Positions 23,640 through 34,390 of a DNA stretch of 64,000 nt are shown here, piece by piece. Source of the stretch: Morella rubra (taxonomy: Eukaryota; Streptophyta; Magnoliopsida; Fagales; Myricaceae); NCBI GenBank assembly GCA_003952965.2, contig RXIC02000154.1:1-64000 (forward strand), written 5' to 3'. Below the pieces are notes generated by a model that searched no databases, was not told the origin of the DNA, and worked only from the letters and a program-made list of their open reading frames with translations. Within the stretch, counting starts at the first letter, position 1, and every line of letters begins with the position of its first letter. Made by a program: the position numbers and the translations under genes.

Positions 23640-25480
23640 GGAGAGAACCCAAGGTTGGACTTGTTGTTGCAGCCAAGTATTGCAATGGAGGCAGTGTCAA
23701 GTTCGCTTACTTCCAACCGAGACCGGTTCGAAGCCTTGGAGTCATCTACTCTATGGCTCAAAGACAAGATGGAGGAGACATCCACAACCATGGCTCACAT
23801 GCAAGGAGCCTTACCATGGCCACCGAAGAGAATAGAAGAGCGTTGGAAGGATGAGGCAAGACCTACAAGCGGTGTTGGCTAGACTTGGTAGAGAGCCAAG
23901 GGAAGGCAACCATGTACAAGCTGCAAGGATGGAGAAGAATAGGAGGGAAGATGTTCATCTCGAAGATGGAAGAGAAACTCACCTATCTGAGTCCACAAGA
24001 GAAGAGCCTAGACCGCGGCAACCACTTAGAATGGGTGGACGTGTGGAGAATGAGCATGAAGTAGTCGAGAGATGGCTACGGGAGGAGTCCAACCATGGTG
24101 ATGATCATGCAAGGACGGAAGATAGAGTTGGAGGTAGCCGATATAGGGAGGAGAGACCCTATGGAAGAACCTATGAAGATGCTAGAAGGAGAGATCGAGA
24201 CTATGATCGTGATGGTGATGGAAATCGGTTTAACCACCGAGGACCTAGGAGGCCCAACTATCATAGAGGTGATTATGATGAAGACGGTGGAGATGGAAAT
24301 CGGTTTCACAACCGAGGACCTAGGAGACCGAAGATAGAGTTCCCAAAGTTTAGTGGAGGTGATCCACATGAATGGCTTGACAAGGTGGAGCACTACTTCC
24401 ATGTCTATGAAGTGTGAAGGGAAGAAAGAGTTGCCACCGCATGTTTCTATCTTGATGGCAAAGCAAGCAAGTGGTGGAGGTGGATTCGAGCCCAATACGA
24501 GAAAGAAAGAAGAAGGCTCGGATGGACGCTTTCGAGAGGGAGCTGCTTATGCAATTTGGGCCCTTGCCCATTGTCAACCATCATGGCCAATTGGCCAAAC
24601 TCAAGCAAGAGGGCAAGGTGCACACATATGTGGAGGAGTTTCGACAACTCCAAACTCTAGTGAGGGATTGGTACGAGGAGGCACTCATTGGCACCTTTGT
24701 GGATGGGTTAAAGCCTTGGATAGCTAAGGAGCTCAAGTTGAAGCAGCCCACTAGATTGCAATAAGCTATGAGGATGGCCGAGATCCTTGAAGATAGCCAC
24801 CGGTTTGAGAAGAAGCAAGTCAAGGAGGAAGCGGCTAGCAAGGAAGATGAAACCTTGCAATCCGAAAGGACTTCGAAGGAAAAAGAGGGTGTGGAAGAAT
24901 CAAGGAAGAAGAAGAATGACTTAATGAAGCTTAGCCGGGAAGAGCTTGCTGAGTACCTCAAAAAGCGGTTATGCTTTAAGTGTGGAGAAAGGTGGAGTCC
25001 TGACCATCAATGCAAGAAGGCCAAGCTCATGCTCATGATTGATGAGGGCGATGAGGAGTCAAGCGAGAAGCACACTAGTGATAGTGAGTTGAATGCCATG
25101 ACAGGCATTGAGAAATCCTCAACCATGACATTCATGGCTTCAATGAGTGAGCATAATATCACCGTGTTGCCCACAACTTCATCAACACCCACCTTGTTAC
25201 TAAGCTGGGCTTGCATGAAAAGGAGTAGAGGCCTTTGAGGTGAAGCTTGCCAATGGAGGAAGGATGAGATGTGAGGAGATCGTGAAGGGCCTCGATTGAT
25301 GTCCAAGGTATGCATGTTGTGGTTGATCTATATGTACTTTCCTTAGATGATGTGGTCTTGGGTGATGCTTGGTTAAAAGGCATTGGCAAGATCATGTTTG
25401 ACTATGGTGGGAGGAGTATGGAGTTCACCCTAGGCAGTAGATGGTTACTTGGAGTATGGGTGGGCCACCTAGAGAGGAGA
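23640..25480 (+). pseudogene. gypsy gag and start of protease, frame-broken
   Basis: The N-terminal block has LESSTLWLKDKMEE (about 23,740-23,775). A long Arg/Asp-rich region follows (23,851-24,330) with a duplicated GNRF..RGPRRP segment. Then comes the Retrotrans_gag core: IEFPKFSGGDPHEWLDK (24,330-24,380), a stop at 24,416, then ATACFYLDGKASKWW and the VDGLKPWIAKELKL block. A CCHC-like knuckle CFKCGERWSPDHQCKKAKL is at 24,972-25,028. The remnant DDVVLGDAWLKGIG-KIMFDY (about 25,340-25,400) corresponds to the end of the aspartic protease before RT. Frameshifts or stops occur at about 23,840, 24,416, 24,764 and 25,238. The pol domains that should follow are missing. Confidence 0.8.
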
Positions 25481-25565
25481 TTACTTGGGAGGATTATGAT
25501 GGCATGGCCTCTAGAGTTTCAAAGGTTACCCTTGGGGTCAAGGGTACTTTTAAAGGAAGGGGGAT

Positions 25566-26564
25566 TGAAAGGGTCTTCAGTGATGACATGGGCCGTGATA
25601 GACATGCGGGGGAGGATAGGTGCCAAGATGAGGCGGCATTGGCACCCATGGGCACCTTGACACGCCACAAGGCCATGCCATAGATCAGCGCGCCGCAAGC
25701 TCAGCGCCCCAGCAACCTTGACAAGGCATGGCGCCCCAGCAACACCCATGCCTGGCATGACAGCCCATGGCCTTGCCATGACACGGTGCCACAGCAAGTC
25801 CTTGGCCACCAGCCAAGCCAAGCAAGACAGCGGGCCAACAGACAAAGGAGTGTCATTACACCAGATGGCCACCACCAGTGGTGGAGCACCACCACCCCTA
25901 CCGGTGCTAGGTGGGAAAAGGAAGAGGAAGGGCCACAGAGTCGAAGGAGCACCACCACCCATGGAGGTGCAAGCAGCGGCGGCGACGCCGTGGACGACGG
26001 CAAGATCCAAGAGGTATCTTAGGGATTAGTTTCCTTTCTTGTTGAGATTGAATAAATCATATCTTCTAGATTTAGGGATCCTTTCCTAAACTCTAGAAGA
26101 TTCCTTTCCTTTGAGTTTATGTTGTACTAGGCATGTAATATCAAATCTACTTGATTGAAGGGATTGATTCCTAAAGATCGGTGATTTGATTTAGATTTGA
26201 TTTAATTGTAATTGTGATTTGATTCCATTAGGGTTTGTATGCTAAGTCGGTTTCAAGGCTAATAACCTTGTTACTTGGGATTCATTCTAGGCTAACAACC
26301 TAGTTTGGGTACCCTTTCTTGGGCTAATTAACCCTTGATCGGGATTGTTCTTGTGTTCTTGTGGTTCTGGGCTAATTAATCCTTAACCACGTTCTTCGTT
26401 CTTCATAATAATATCTTGAGTGTTCTCCATTTGTGTTGTTAGATCCTATAATTCAGCTCGTGTGTTGCCAAGAACAGTTTAGGAGGATCGATTGGAGTGA
26501 TCGCGTTCAAATCAATTGGCAGGAGTTGGCGTTGTTAAGGTGGCCTAGACCGGGGTCCCTAACA
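25566..26564 (+). repeat. gypsy 3' LTR (999 bp), promoter segment deleted
   Basis: It aligns with the 5' LTR end to end but lacks about 120 bp corresponding to 22,948-23,067 (from AGCACCTAAGG through the TATATAAAC and the transcription-start region to GGCACGTA). The joint reads GGGTTTGTATGCTAAG. Several smaller deletions lie in the GC-rich half. Confidence 0.8.
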
Positions 26565-26896
26565 GAACCCCCCAACTCACACACACAAAAGAAGAAGGCT
26601 CGATGAGAACTGGGAACTCTCCTAGAAATTTTGTTTTCAGATCCCCCCTCTGGAGAGTGTTGGTTGCGATTATTGTCCTAGAATTTATCCTAGGTCTTGT
26701 TTTAAGGTTAGGTCCTCGATAATGTTCAAGTTCTGCTGGAAGCAACCCTTTTGGAGCTAGCAGGTAAATAACTCAATTAAGTACATTGACGTTCACAGAT
26801 AGCAACTAGAACTACTAAATTCTTACTATGGTGTTATAAAACTTTGATCTTTCTGCCACTCATAGAAATTCTGCAAAATAAGAAAACACAACTTTT

Positions 26897-28124
26897 TGAA
26901 TGAAATGATTTAAGACTCAACACAATACCAATCAAACCTATAGGGGGTGAATAGGTTCTGCAACTTTTTCTTGTAACTATTTAAACTTAACAAGAAGTTT
27001 TTGCACAGACTACACAATCAGATCAGAAATTTCAACACACAAGATTACAACAATATAAATTATCAAGCGGAATGTAAATCAAGTAATTCCGATATCCAAG
27101 ATTCTTTAAAGTCAAAAACACCTGAACATTCTGCTTGTTATTCACGATTATCAACACTTAATCAAGAACAATATAAACAAATCAATCACCACAAAGAAAC
27201 GCCAATCTTTTAGTAACAAAGAGAAAATATCTTGGAAACAAATTCCAAGAGAAAAAAACTCTCCGGGCCCGTAGGCCAGGGAAAGATTTCACTAGCTTTT
27301 CAAATTCGAAATACAAGGTGATCCATAGACTCAAGAATACCCAAAATCCTAGTCTAACACTCTTGTTTTCTTACCCGAAATACAACATTCAGATCTACTT
27401 CATAGCAGGGATTGAGAACCTCTCATCAATTCAAAAAGCTAACAATGTTTCACCTTGCTGTCCATACCTTGTGTCCTCTATTGTGAACTCACAACAACAG
27501 CAAATGTACGAACATGACTCTTGGACCTTCAAGATTTCAGCAACTTCCGAAAATCTTGAATTTCATTTGGGAAATAACAATGGTGATCAGATATAAAACT
27601 AAAAATCCTAAAGAGGGGGTTTAGATCTTCAAAGCTTCATCCTTAGTTCACACAAACAGAAGCTCAGAAAAATGGCAGAAAGTTTCTAGAGAGAGTTTTT
27701 ACGTTGAGGGCACAATTTCTGGATTTTTCTAAGTTTGGAATGATAATAAAATCAAGGGGTTATATGCTGAGGGTGTTTCATGGTTAAAGGTGGAAGGTTC
27801 GAGGCCTTCTTGGTCGTCATTTAATTAGTTAGAAACGGACTAACTAAAATTCTGTTACAGCAGTGCTTCAATTCGCGATTTTGTCTGACTGACTTTCGAG
27901 CTGACTTGACTTTTCTCTGGAAAAAATCAGCGTTTTCTGCTCGCGTTAACTAATCCCAATCTTACTTCAATCAGACTTGCCACACAGAAAAAACACGTCC
28001 AGATGTCTTTATACTATTATCTTCAATTCTTCAAAGAAGTTTCATTTACCTTAACATCTCAGAAATTAAAACATTAAAACTAACTTACCTACAAAGTATA
28101 GCCAACTAAAAATATTCCCTAACA
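26897..28124 (-). repeat. SIRE-like 3' LTR (1,228 bp)
   Basis: It begins TGAATGAAATGATTTAAG and ends ATTCCCTAACA on the plus strand, next to the polypurine tract. Apart from small indels, including a 13-14 base difference near its start, it is closely similar to the other LTR, which implies a fairly recent insertion. Confidence 0.85.
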
Positions 28125-28695
28125 ATCTCCCCCTTTGGCTAACTTCATGACAAAAAAAATCTCAACCCCAAGGACATGGATTCTATTGATCACCACTATA
28201 GAACCCTTTACATATGACCAGCTTATGAATTCTATCATAGCCTATTCTATAAATTCCTAAGATTTTCTAAGATCTGCAGAAAACACCTCAGCAAAACACA
28301 AACTTCAACCTCATTAGTCATATTAAAGCAACATACCATAGGAGTTAATTATTTGCTTATGGATAAGCATTTTAAGAATATTACTCTCCCCCTGAGATAA
28401 ATATTCCTAGCAAGATAGAAGGGCTCTCCCTTATGTGTTAGCATGTTTAAAAAAAAATTGCAACAATTCAACAAATAGAAAGAAACATCATGAACTTACC
28501 AAATATCAATCAAAAGCAAAATAGACACTTCAAACAACACACAACTAAATATATCCACTTCCAGATAAGGCAATCCAACTCCATAATATCATAAACCATC
28601 CTACTCCAGCGATCATCACAACCAAGTTGTTCAAATATACAGACCAGTTTTAGTTTTAACATAAGAACAGAATAACATAACATAATAAAAAGTAA

Positions 28696-30421
28696 CATAA
28701 GAACATAATAGAACAACAGAGATCAGTTTTACAGCTCAACAGAGAAGATCATCAGATACTACTCCCCCTTTTGGCAAGAAGTGAGCCAAAGAGAACTAGT
28801 TGGAGCCATCAGCATCATAAGAGAGATTGGCAGTAGCCTCTCCATCAGAAGGTTCGTCGTCCTCATCATTAGAAGGTGAGTCATTTCAGGACCTTCAACC
28901 CCACCAGCCATGCTTGAGGCACCTTGAGTTTCCACCACATTCAAATGCTTGCAGATGGTTGCAACATCATTCATCACTTTTGTCAAATGAAGTTTTAAGG
29001 TCTCTTGGTTGCAAGCAATGAAGATTGCACAGTAATTGCAAGGCTCAACAATATAATGCATATCATAACTCATTGGCCTTGACTAGTGGAGGAAAATGGT
29101 TTTTTATGGCCTCGATGAGATTTGCTTGGTTCAAAGTAGCAGAACCAAGAGCTTGAGCAAGTTTCAAACGGGGCTCATTTCGAGGAATTGTGATGTAATT
29201 TGCAAGAAACTTCATGATAATGCAGGGATAAGGCAGCAAGTTTGTGGTGGAGTTAGATTGAAACATTTTTATCATATGAGCACATATATGAGACGGCATA
29301 TTAATTTGTCATTAATTAAAAAGGATATAGGAAGCGCATGCGTTCATATGATAGTTGAGATAAAGATTTGGTAGGAAATATATTAGTAGAAAAATTCTAC
29401 TAATGATCTGATTTTCTGCAGAAAAGAGTTTAAACTCTTTAGCTGTAAAGCATAGGTTCTTATCAGCAAATAATGAAGCCATTGTGCTAAAAGAAGGTCG
29501 GGGAGGCATTATAAGGAAAAACATAACCCTAGGGATACCTTTCTTGCACAATGCCAGGTGGGTGAACGTCCTGTTTTTCCTTATAATGCCTCCCCCGACC
29601 TTCTTTTAGCACAATGGCTTCATTATTTGTGATAAGAACCTATGCTTTACAGCTAAAGAGTTTATAATTCTTTTCTGCAGAAAATCAGATCATTAGTAGA
29701 ATTTTTTCTACTAATATATTTCCTACCAAATATTTATCTCAACTATCATATGAACGCATGCGCTTCCTATATTCCTTTTTAATTAATGACAACATTGATT
29801 TACCGTCTCATATATGTGCTCATATGATAAAAGTGTTTCAGTCTAACTCCACCACAAACTTGTTGCCTTATCCCTGCCTTATCATGAATTTTCACAATGC
29901 AAGTTGCATCACAATTCTCGAAATGAGCCCTGTTTGAAACTTGCTCAAGCTCTTGGTTCTGCTACTTTGAACCAAGGCCATAAAAAACCATTTTCCTCCA
30001 CTAGTCAAGGCTCAATGAGTTCTGATATGCATTATATTGTTGAAGCCTTGCAATTACTTGAGGTCCAATACCTCTTCATCTGTGCAATCTTCCTTGCAAC
30101 CTAAGAGACCTTGAAACTTCATTTGACAAAAGTGATGAATGATGTTGCAACCATCTATAAGTATTTGAATGTGGTGGAAACTCAAGGTGCCTCAAGCATG
30201 GCTGGTGGGGTTGAAGGTCCTGAAAGTTCTGACTCACCTTCTAATGATGAGGACGACGAACCTTCTGATGGAGAGGCTACTGCCAATCTCTCTTATGATG
30301 CTGACGACTCCAACTAGTTCTCTTTGGCTCACTTCTTGCCAAAAGGGGGAGTAGTATCTGTTGATCTTCTCTGTTGAGCTTTCGTTAAAACTGATCTCTG
30401 TTGTTCTATTCTGTTCTTATG
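28696..30421. repeat. Large inverted repeat inside the SIRE-like element (arms about 0.83 kb, 50-bp spacer)
   Basis: Arm 1 is 28,696-29,522 and arm 2 is 29,573-30,421; arm 2 is the reverse complement of arm 1 with small differences. Outer ends: CATAAGAACATAATAGAAC against GTTCTATTCTGTTCTTATG. Inner ends: CATTATAAGGAAAAAC against GTTTTTCCTTATAATG. The spacer is 29,523-29,572. Arm 1 is in the element's sense direction and arm 2 is the inverted extra copy, lying where integrase and reverse transcriptase should be. Sequence inside both arms has drifted. Confidence 0.9.
28745..29551 (-). pseudogene. Env-like / plant transposon protein ORF of the SIRE-like element (sense arm), broken
   Basis: Minus-strand pieces: SLFADKNLCFTAKEFKLFSA (29,480-29,400), then HICAHMIKMFQSNSTTNLLP and IPRNEPRLKLAQALGSATL (29,295-29,120), then ETLKLHLTKVMNDVATICKH and an acidic Ser-rich tail, ending close to the AAAAGGGGGAG tract at 28,770. 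This resembles the putative plant transposon protein domain associated with SIRE/Athila-type elements. Two frame changes break it. The inverted copy on the plus strand spans about 29,590-30,317 and ends in a cleaner acidic frame (EDDEPSDGEATAN, stop after DDSN). Confidence 0.5.
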
Positions 30422-30444
30422 CTTAATAAATTTGATTTTAAACC

Positions 30445-30693
30445 TTACACATAGAACACATCATTAAAAATCAAATTGCTAGGGAGAGTTATAGATCCTT
30501 TACCAAGAATTTCAGACTTGCTTCCATCTCCAAAAGTTACAGCACCTCCTTTGCTATCTTTGAAAGTTGTGAAGAGACTTTTATCTCCACACATGTGTTT
30601 TGAGCAACCGCTGTCAAGGTACCAAATAAAATTGCTCTTTGCCTTTAAGGCAATATGTGCAACAAAACAAGAGTTGGTCTCTTTCTTTTTCAA
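30445..30693 (-). pseudogene. SIRE-like aspartic protease fragment
   Basis: It carries NFIWYLDSGCSKHMCGDKS, matching the copia protease active-site context (D-S-G), then VTFGDGSKSEILGKG. The frame stops right after NDVFYV at the outer edge of the inverted repeat; the integrase that should follow is missing. Confidence 0.8.
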
Positions 30694-30839
30694 ACTAACT
30701 TTTGATTAATAGCAAGGACTTAGCTTTTGATTTATAATATGAATTTGTTGAAATAACATGCTTACTTGACTCAGCAACTTATCAAATTTAGACTTAGATA
30801 CATTATTTGAAATGAAGAAACATGCCTTTTTCCATTACT

Positions 30840-32523
30840 CAAGAAGATCAAAGCATTTAGGCTTGATATGACCGACTTTACCATAATGAAAACACTTAGG
30901 AATAAATCTGAAAATTTAGATTAGATAATACTGGAGCTTTAGAGTGTTAACTACCTTGTTTACCTTCTTTTGAGGTACGGGTGTACTCTGAATTTTCTGA
31001 GTATATGGCACAAAAACTACCTTGTTTGAAGATATAGGTGTTGTTGTAGTATGATCAAAACTCAATCCTCTTTTATTTCCATCCGAGTGTCCTATACTTA
31101 GCATCTTATCAAGTTTGTTGGTACCACATGAAAAATTCTTAAGCTGTTCATTAGCTAGGTCCAACTCCTTTGATAGTTTTGATGCAAGATTTTCTAGAGA
31201 AGTGTTCATAGTCATAAGTTCTTAAATCATAGCATTTTTCTCTACTAACGAATCATAGCATTTTTCTCTACTAACTTTTCAGCTAGTTCGTCTTTTTCTT
31301 TTTCAACAAGAACTATTTTCTGAAGAGTCAAGACATTCTCCTTCTTAATTTAATACTTTCCTCATATAACTCTTGATAAGATTCTTTTAAGCCCTCAAGC
31401 TCATCAACATCCTCCGTGATAATTTCTTCTGCATCATCAAAATCAGTAAACTCATCAGTTTTAATAGAAGATGTGAATGCGAGAAAATTTACCTTATCAT
31501 TATTCGAAGTTTCAGCATCTGAAGAATTTGACTCTATGTCAAAATCTGATAATGTCTTCTTCATAGCGTTCTTCCCTTTTGATTTCAAGTAAGTAGGACA
31601 TTCAACTTTAAAGTGCCCAAATCCTTTGCACCCGTGACATTGCAGCCCTTGTTCTTGCTTCTTTTTGAGCTCTTTCTTTTCAGGTTTATCCCTCTGCTCA
31701 TCACTCTTGCAGCTTGGTTTCTTAGAAGCTTTCGAGTTCGATTTTTGGCCTTTCCAATTTCTGCCCTTCTTAAACTTAAATGCTTTCCTAAATTTTTTAA
31801 CAAACAAGGCCATGTCTTCTTCATCAAACATGTCATCTTCAAATTCGAAATCCTCTTCTATTGAATTCAATGCGATGGATTTTCCTTTCTTTGTTGCTAG
31901 AAAAGTCATTTCATAAGTCTGAAGAGATCCTACAAGTTCATCTAGTTTGATGGAATCCCAATATTTTGCTCTCTTCAATAGCTATCACCTTAGGCCTAAA
32001 TCTCTCCGGTAATGACCTTAAGACTTTACGAACTACTTTGGATTCAAACATCTTCTCGCCTAAGTTAAACTCGAATTTACCAAGTTGGTGAGTTTTCCAT
32101 AAAAGACATCAAAGCACTCGTCCTCTCTCACTCTAAGTCCTTCAAACTTAGAAATAATCATCTGCATTTTGAGTCTCTAATAGCCTTGGTTCCTTCATGG
32201 GTTGTACAAAGAACATCCCAAGCTTCTTTTGCCATTTCACAATTTAAAATTCTTATAAACTCCTCAGCCGACACACTAGTAAATATGGCATTTAATCCCT
32301 TATTATTCCAGCCTACTGTCTCTCTTTCACTCATGCTCCAAAGTTGTGAATCCTTTTCACTAGTGACATTTACCGTAACAGTTGGTTTTTCCCATCCATT
32401 AGTCACAGCTATCCAAACTCTCTCGTCTATGGATTTTAGAAATGCTCGCATCCTAACTTTCCAATAAGCATAGTTTGACCCATCGAAAAATGGTGTAACA
32501 CCTAGAGATTGGCTTCTATCCAT
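30840..32523 (-). pseudogene. SIRE-like gag, broken
   Basis: On the minus strand from 32,523 it starts MDRSQSLGVTPFFDGSNYAY then WKVRMRAFLKS, the DUF4219/UBN2 start of copia gag. A second open block (31,978-31,328) has acidic and lysine-rich segments and a CCHC knuckle CHGCKGFGHFKVECP at about 31,640-31,600. A third (31,215-30,916) has a LDKMLSIGHSDGNKRGL block, then FIPKCFHYGKVGHIKPKC near 30,900-30,850, the second knuckle. Frame breaks fall at about 32,157, 31,990 and 31,300. Confidence 0.8.
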
Positions 32524-32570
32524 CTCTAATAATTTGAGTCTAAAGAATTGAAATCTACTCTGATACCAAT

Positions 32571-33786
32571 TGAACGAAATGATTTAAGACTCAATACAAT
32601 ACCAACCGAACCTAGAGTAGAGGGGGTGAATAGGTTCTGCAACTTTTTCTTGTAACTATTTAAACTTAACAAGAAGTTTTTGCACAGGCTACACAAAATC
32701 ATATCAGAAATTTCAACACACAAGATTACAGCAATATAAATTATCAAGCGGAATGTAAATCAAGTAATTCCAAATCTATATCCAAGATTCTTTAAAGCCA
32801 AAAACACCTGAACATTCAGCTTGTTGTTCACGATTATCAACACTTAATCAAGAACAATATAAACAAATCAATCACCACAAAGAGACACCAATCTTTTGAT
32901 AACGAAGAGAAAAAAACTCTTCGAGGCCCGTAGGCCAGGAAAGATTTCACTAGCTTTTCAAATTCGAAATACAAGGTGATCCATAGACTCAAGAATACCC
33001 AAAATCCTAGTCTAACACTCTTGTTTTCTTACCGAAATACAACATTCAGATATGCTCCATAACAGGGATTGAGAACCTCTCATCCATTCAAAAAGCTAAC
33101 AATCTTTACCTTGCTGTTCATACCTTGCCGTCCTCCATTGCGAACTCACAACAACAGCAAATGCACGAACATAGCTCTTGGACCTTCAAGATTTCAGCAA
33201 CTTCCGAAAATCTTGAATTTCGTTTGGGGAAATAACAATGGTGATCAGATATAGAACTAAGAATCCTAAAGAGAGGGTTTAGATCTTCAAGGCTTCATCC
33301 TTAGTTCACACAAATAGACCTTCAGAAAAATGGCAGAAAGTTTCTAGAGAGAGTTTTTACATTGAGGGCACAATTTCTGGATTTTTCTAAGTTATGAATG
33401 ATAATAAAATCAAGGGGTTATATGCTGAGGGTGTTTCACGGTTAAAGGTGGAAGGTTCGAGGCCTTCTTGGTCTTCTTTGCATCATTTAATTAGTTAGAA
33501 ACGGTCTAACTAAAATCTGTTACAGCAGTGCTTCGATTCGCGATTCTGTCTGACTTGCATCTGAATTCGAGCTGACTTGACTTTTCTCTTGAAAAAATCA
33601 GCATTTTCTACTCGTGTTAACTAATCTCAATGTAACTTCAATCAGACTTGCCACACAGAAAAACACGTCCAGATGTCTTTGTACTGCTGTCTTCAATTCT
33701 TCAAAGAAGCTTCATTTATCTTAACATCTCAAGAATTAAAACTAACTTACCTACGAAGTATAGCCAACTAAAAATATTCCCTGACA
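32571..33786 (-). repeat. SIRE-like 5' LTR (1,216 bp)
   Basis: It begins TGAACGAAATGATTTAAG two bases from the primer-binding site and ends ATTCCCTGACA, where ZDS intron 1 sequence resumes (CCTTGGTAATATTAAAG, as at 47,515 in copy A). Confidence 0.85.
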
Positions 33787-34390
33787 CCTTGGTAATATTA
33801 AAGTAGATTGCAGTCTTCAGCCCTATATTGCGCACATATTAACGAATAGAGTAGCTTTTGTCACAAGCATTTTATTATATCTTCAACCATTTTTGGGGTC
33901 CAGAACTACACACCAGTAGTGAGCCCTTTTTAACTCGTTTCCTTAGCTTGTCCTGTGAGAAAAACGAAACGGGAGGGAAAGCTAGTTGTCCACAAATTCT
34001 TGCAACTGCACAAACTCATTATTGTCCTAGAATTTGGTTGCGATTCCTCCGGTGAAAAAGAAGTAGGAATTATACAAAAACGTACTCTAACAGCTACCCC
34101 GTCAAATGCAGTGAAAACTACACTAACCGTCAACCAAAACAAAAAATTCTTCCAAAAAACCATGTACTGAATACCGGAAGCTAACAAGCACAAAAATCTA
34201 AAACTTTCGGATAGAAAAACATAGTATGGTAAAGGAAAGGAGCGATTACCATTAACACTCATGTCAGAAAATTTGGTATCCAAAGAGTCAGCGAACCCAT
34301 GCCCTCTGGCCCTTCACCTGTGCAACCGAGGGCCTACCAGGGAATAATAGCCTTGCTGTATCGCACCGGGAAAATAATCCAAGAAGCCAT

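Larger units (their letters stand above)
22208..26564 (+). mobile_element. Ty3/gypsy-type LTR retrotransposon without reverse transcriptase
   Basis: Two LTRs begin TGAAAGGGTC and end GGTCCCTAACA. The 5-mers GAACT (22,203-22,207) and GAACC (26,565-26,569) flank it; copy 1 shows the uninterrupted site as GAGGAGAACCCCCC (inverse strand). A putative primer-binding site, AATTGGTGCTTTCATTGAG, follows the 5' LTR at 23,391. A purine tract GGAAGGGGG precedes the 3' LTR. Between them there is only gag and the start of the protease region; reverse transcriptase, RNase H and integrase are absent, so the element is non-autonomous. It inserted in intron 6 of ZDS copy C. Confidence 0.85.
26897..33786 (-). 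mobile_element. SIRE-like Ty1/copia retrotransposon, internally deleted and rearranged
   Basis: Two LTRs of about 1.2 kb (26,897-28,124 and 32,571-33,786) lie in the same orientation. The primer-binding site TGGTATCAGAG (minus strand, 32,568-32,558) and a polypurine tract CCAAAGGGGGAGAT (28,138-28,125) show that it reads on the minus strand. Gag and protease follow the 5' LTR, then an inverted repeat of the env-like region; integrase, reverse transcriptase and RNase H are absent. Flanking 5-mers (CTTTT and CCTTG) match poorly, so the target duplication is uncertain. It lies in intron 1 of ZDS copy C. Confidence 0.85.
20446..34390 (-). pseudogene. ZDS: Zeta-carotene desaturase copy C, deleted and split by two retrotransposons
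   Basis: Surviving parts on the minus strand: exon 1 (34,250-34,390; an internal deletion gives a TAG after about 18 codons), a piece of exon 2 (about 26,706-26,756), exon 7 (21,677-21,921, full length 245 nt with a good CAG acceptor), exon 8 (21,204-21,291, full length, with the RWGCREI block), a part of exon 9 fused to a part of exon 11 (20,727-20,652) and a scrap of exon 12 (about 20,447-20,469). Most of exon 2 and all of exons 3-6 are lost in one deletion joining intron 6 to exon 2. Exon 10 is lost in another deletion, and exons 13-14 are absent. A SIRE-like element sits in intron 1 and a gypsy element in intron 6. Confidence 0.9.
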
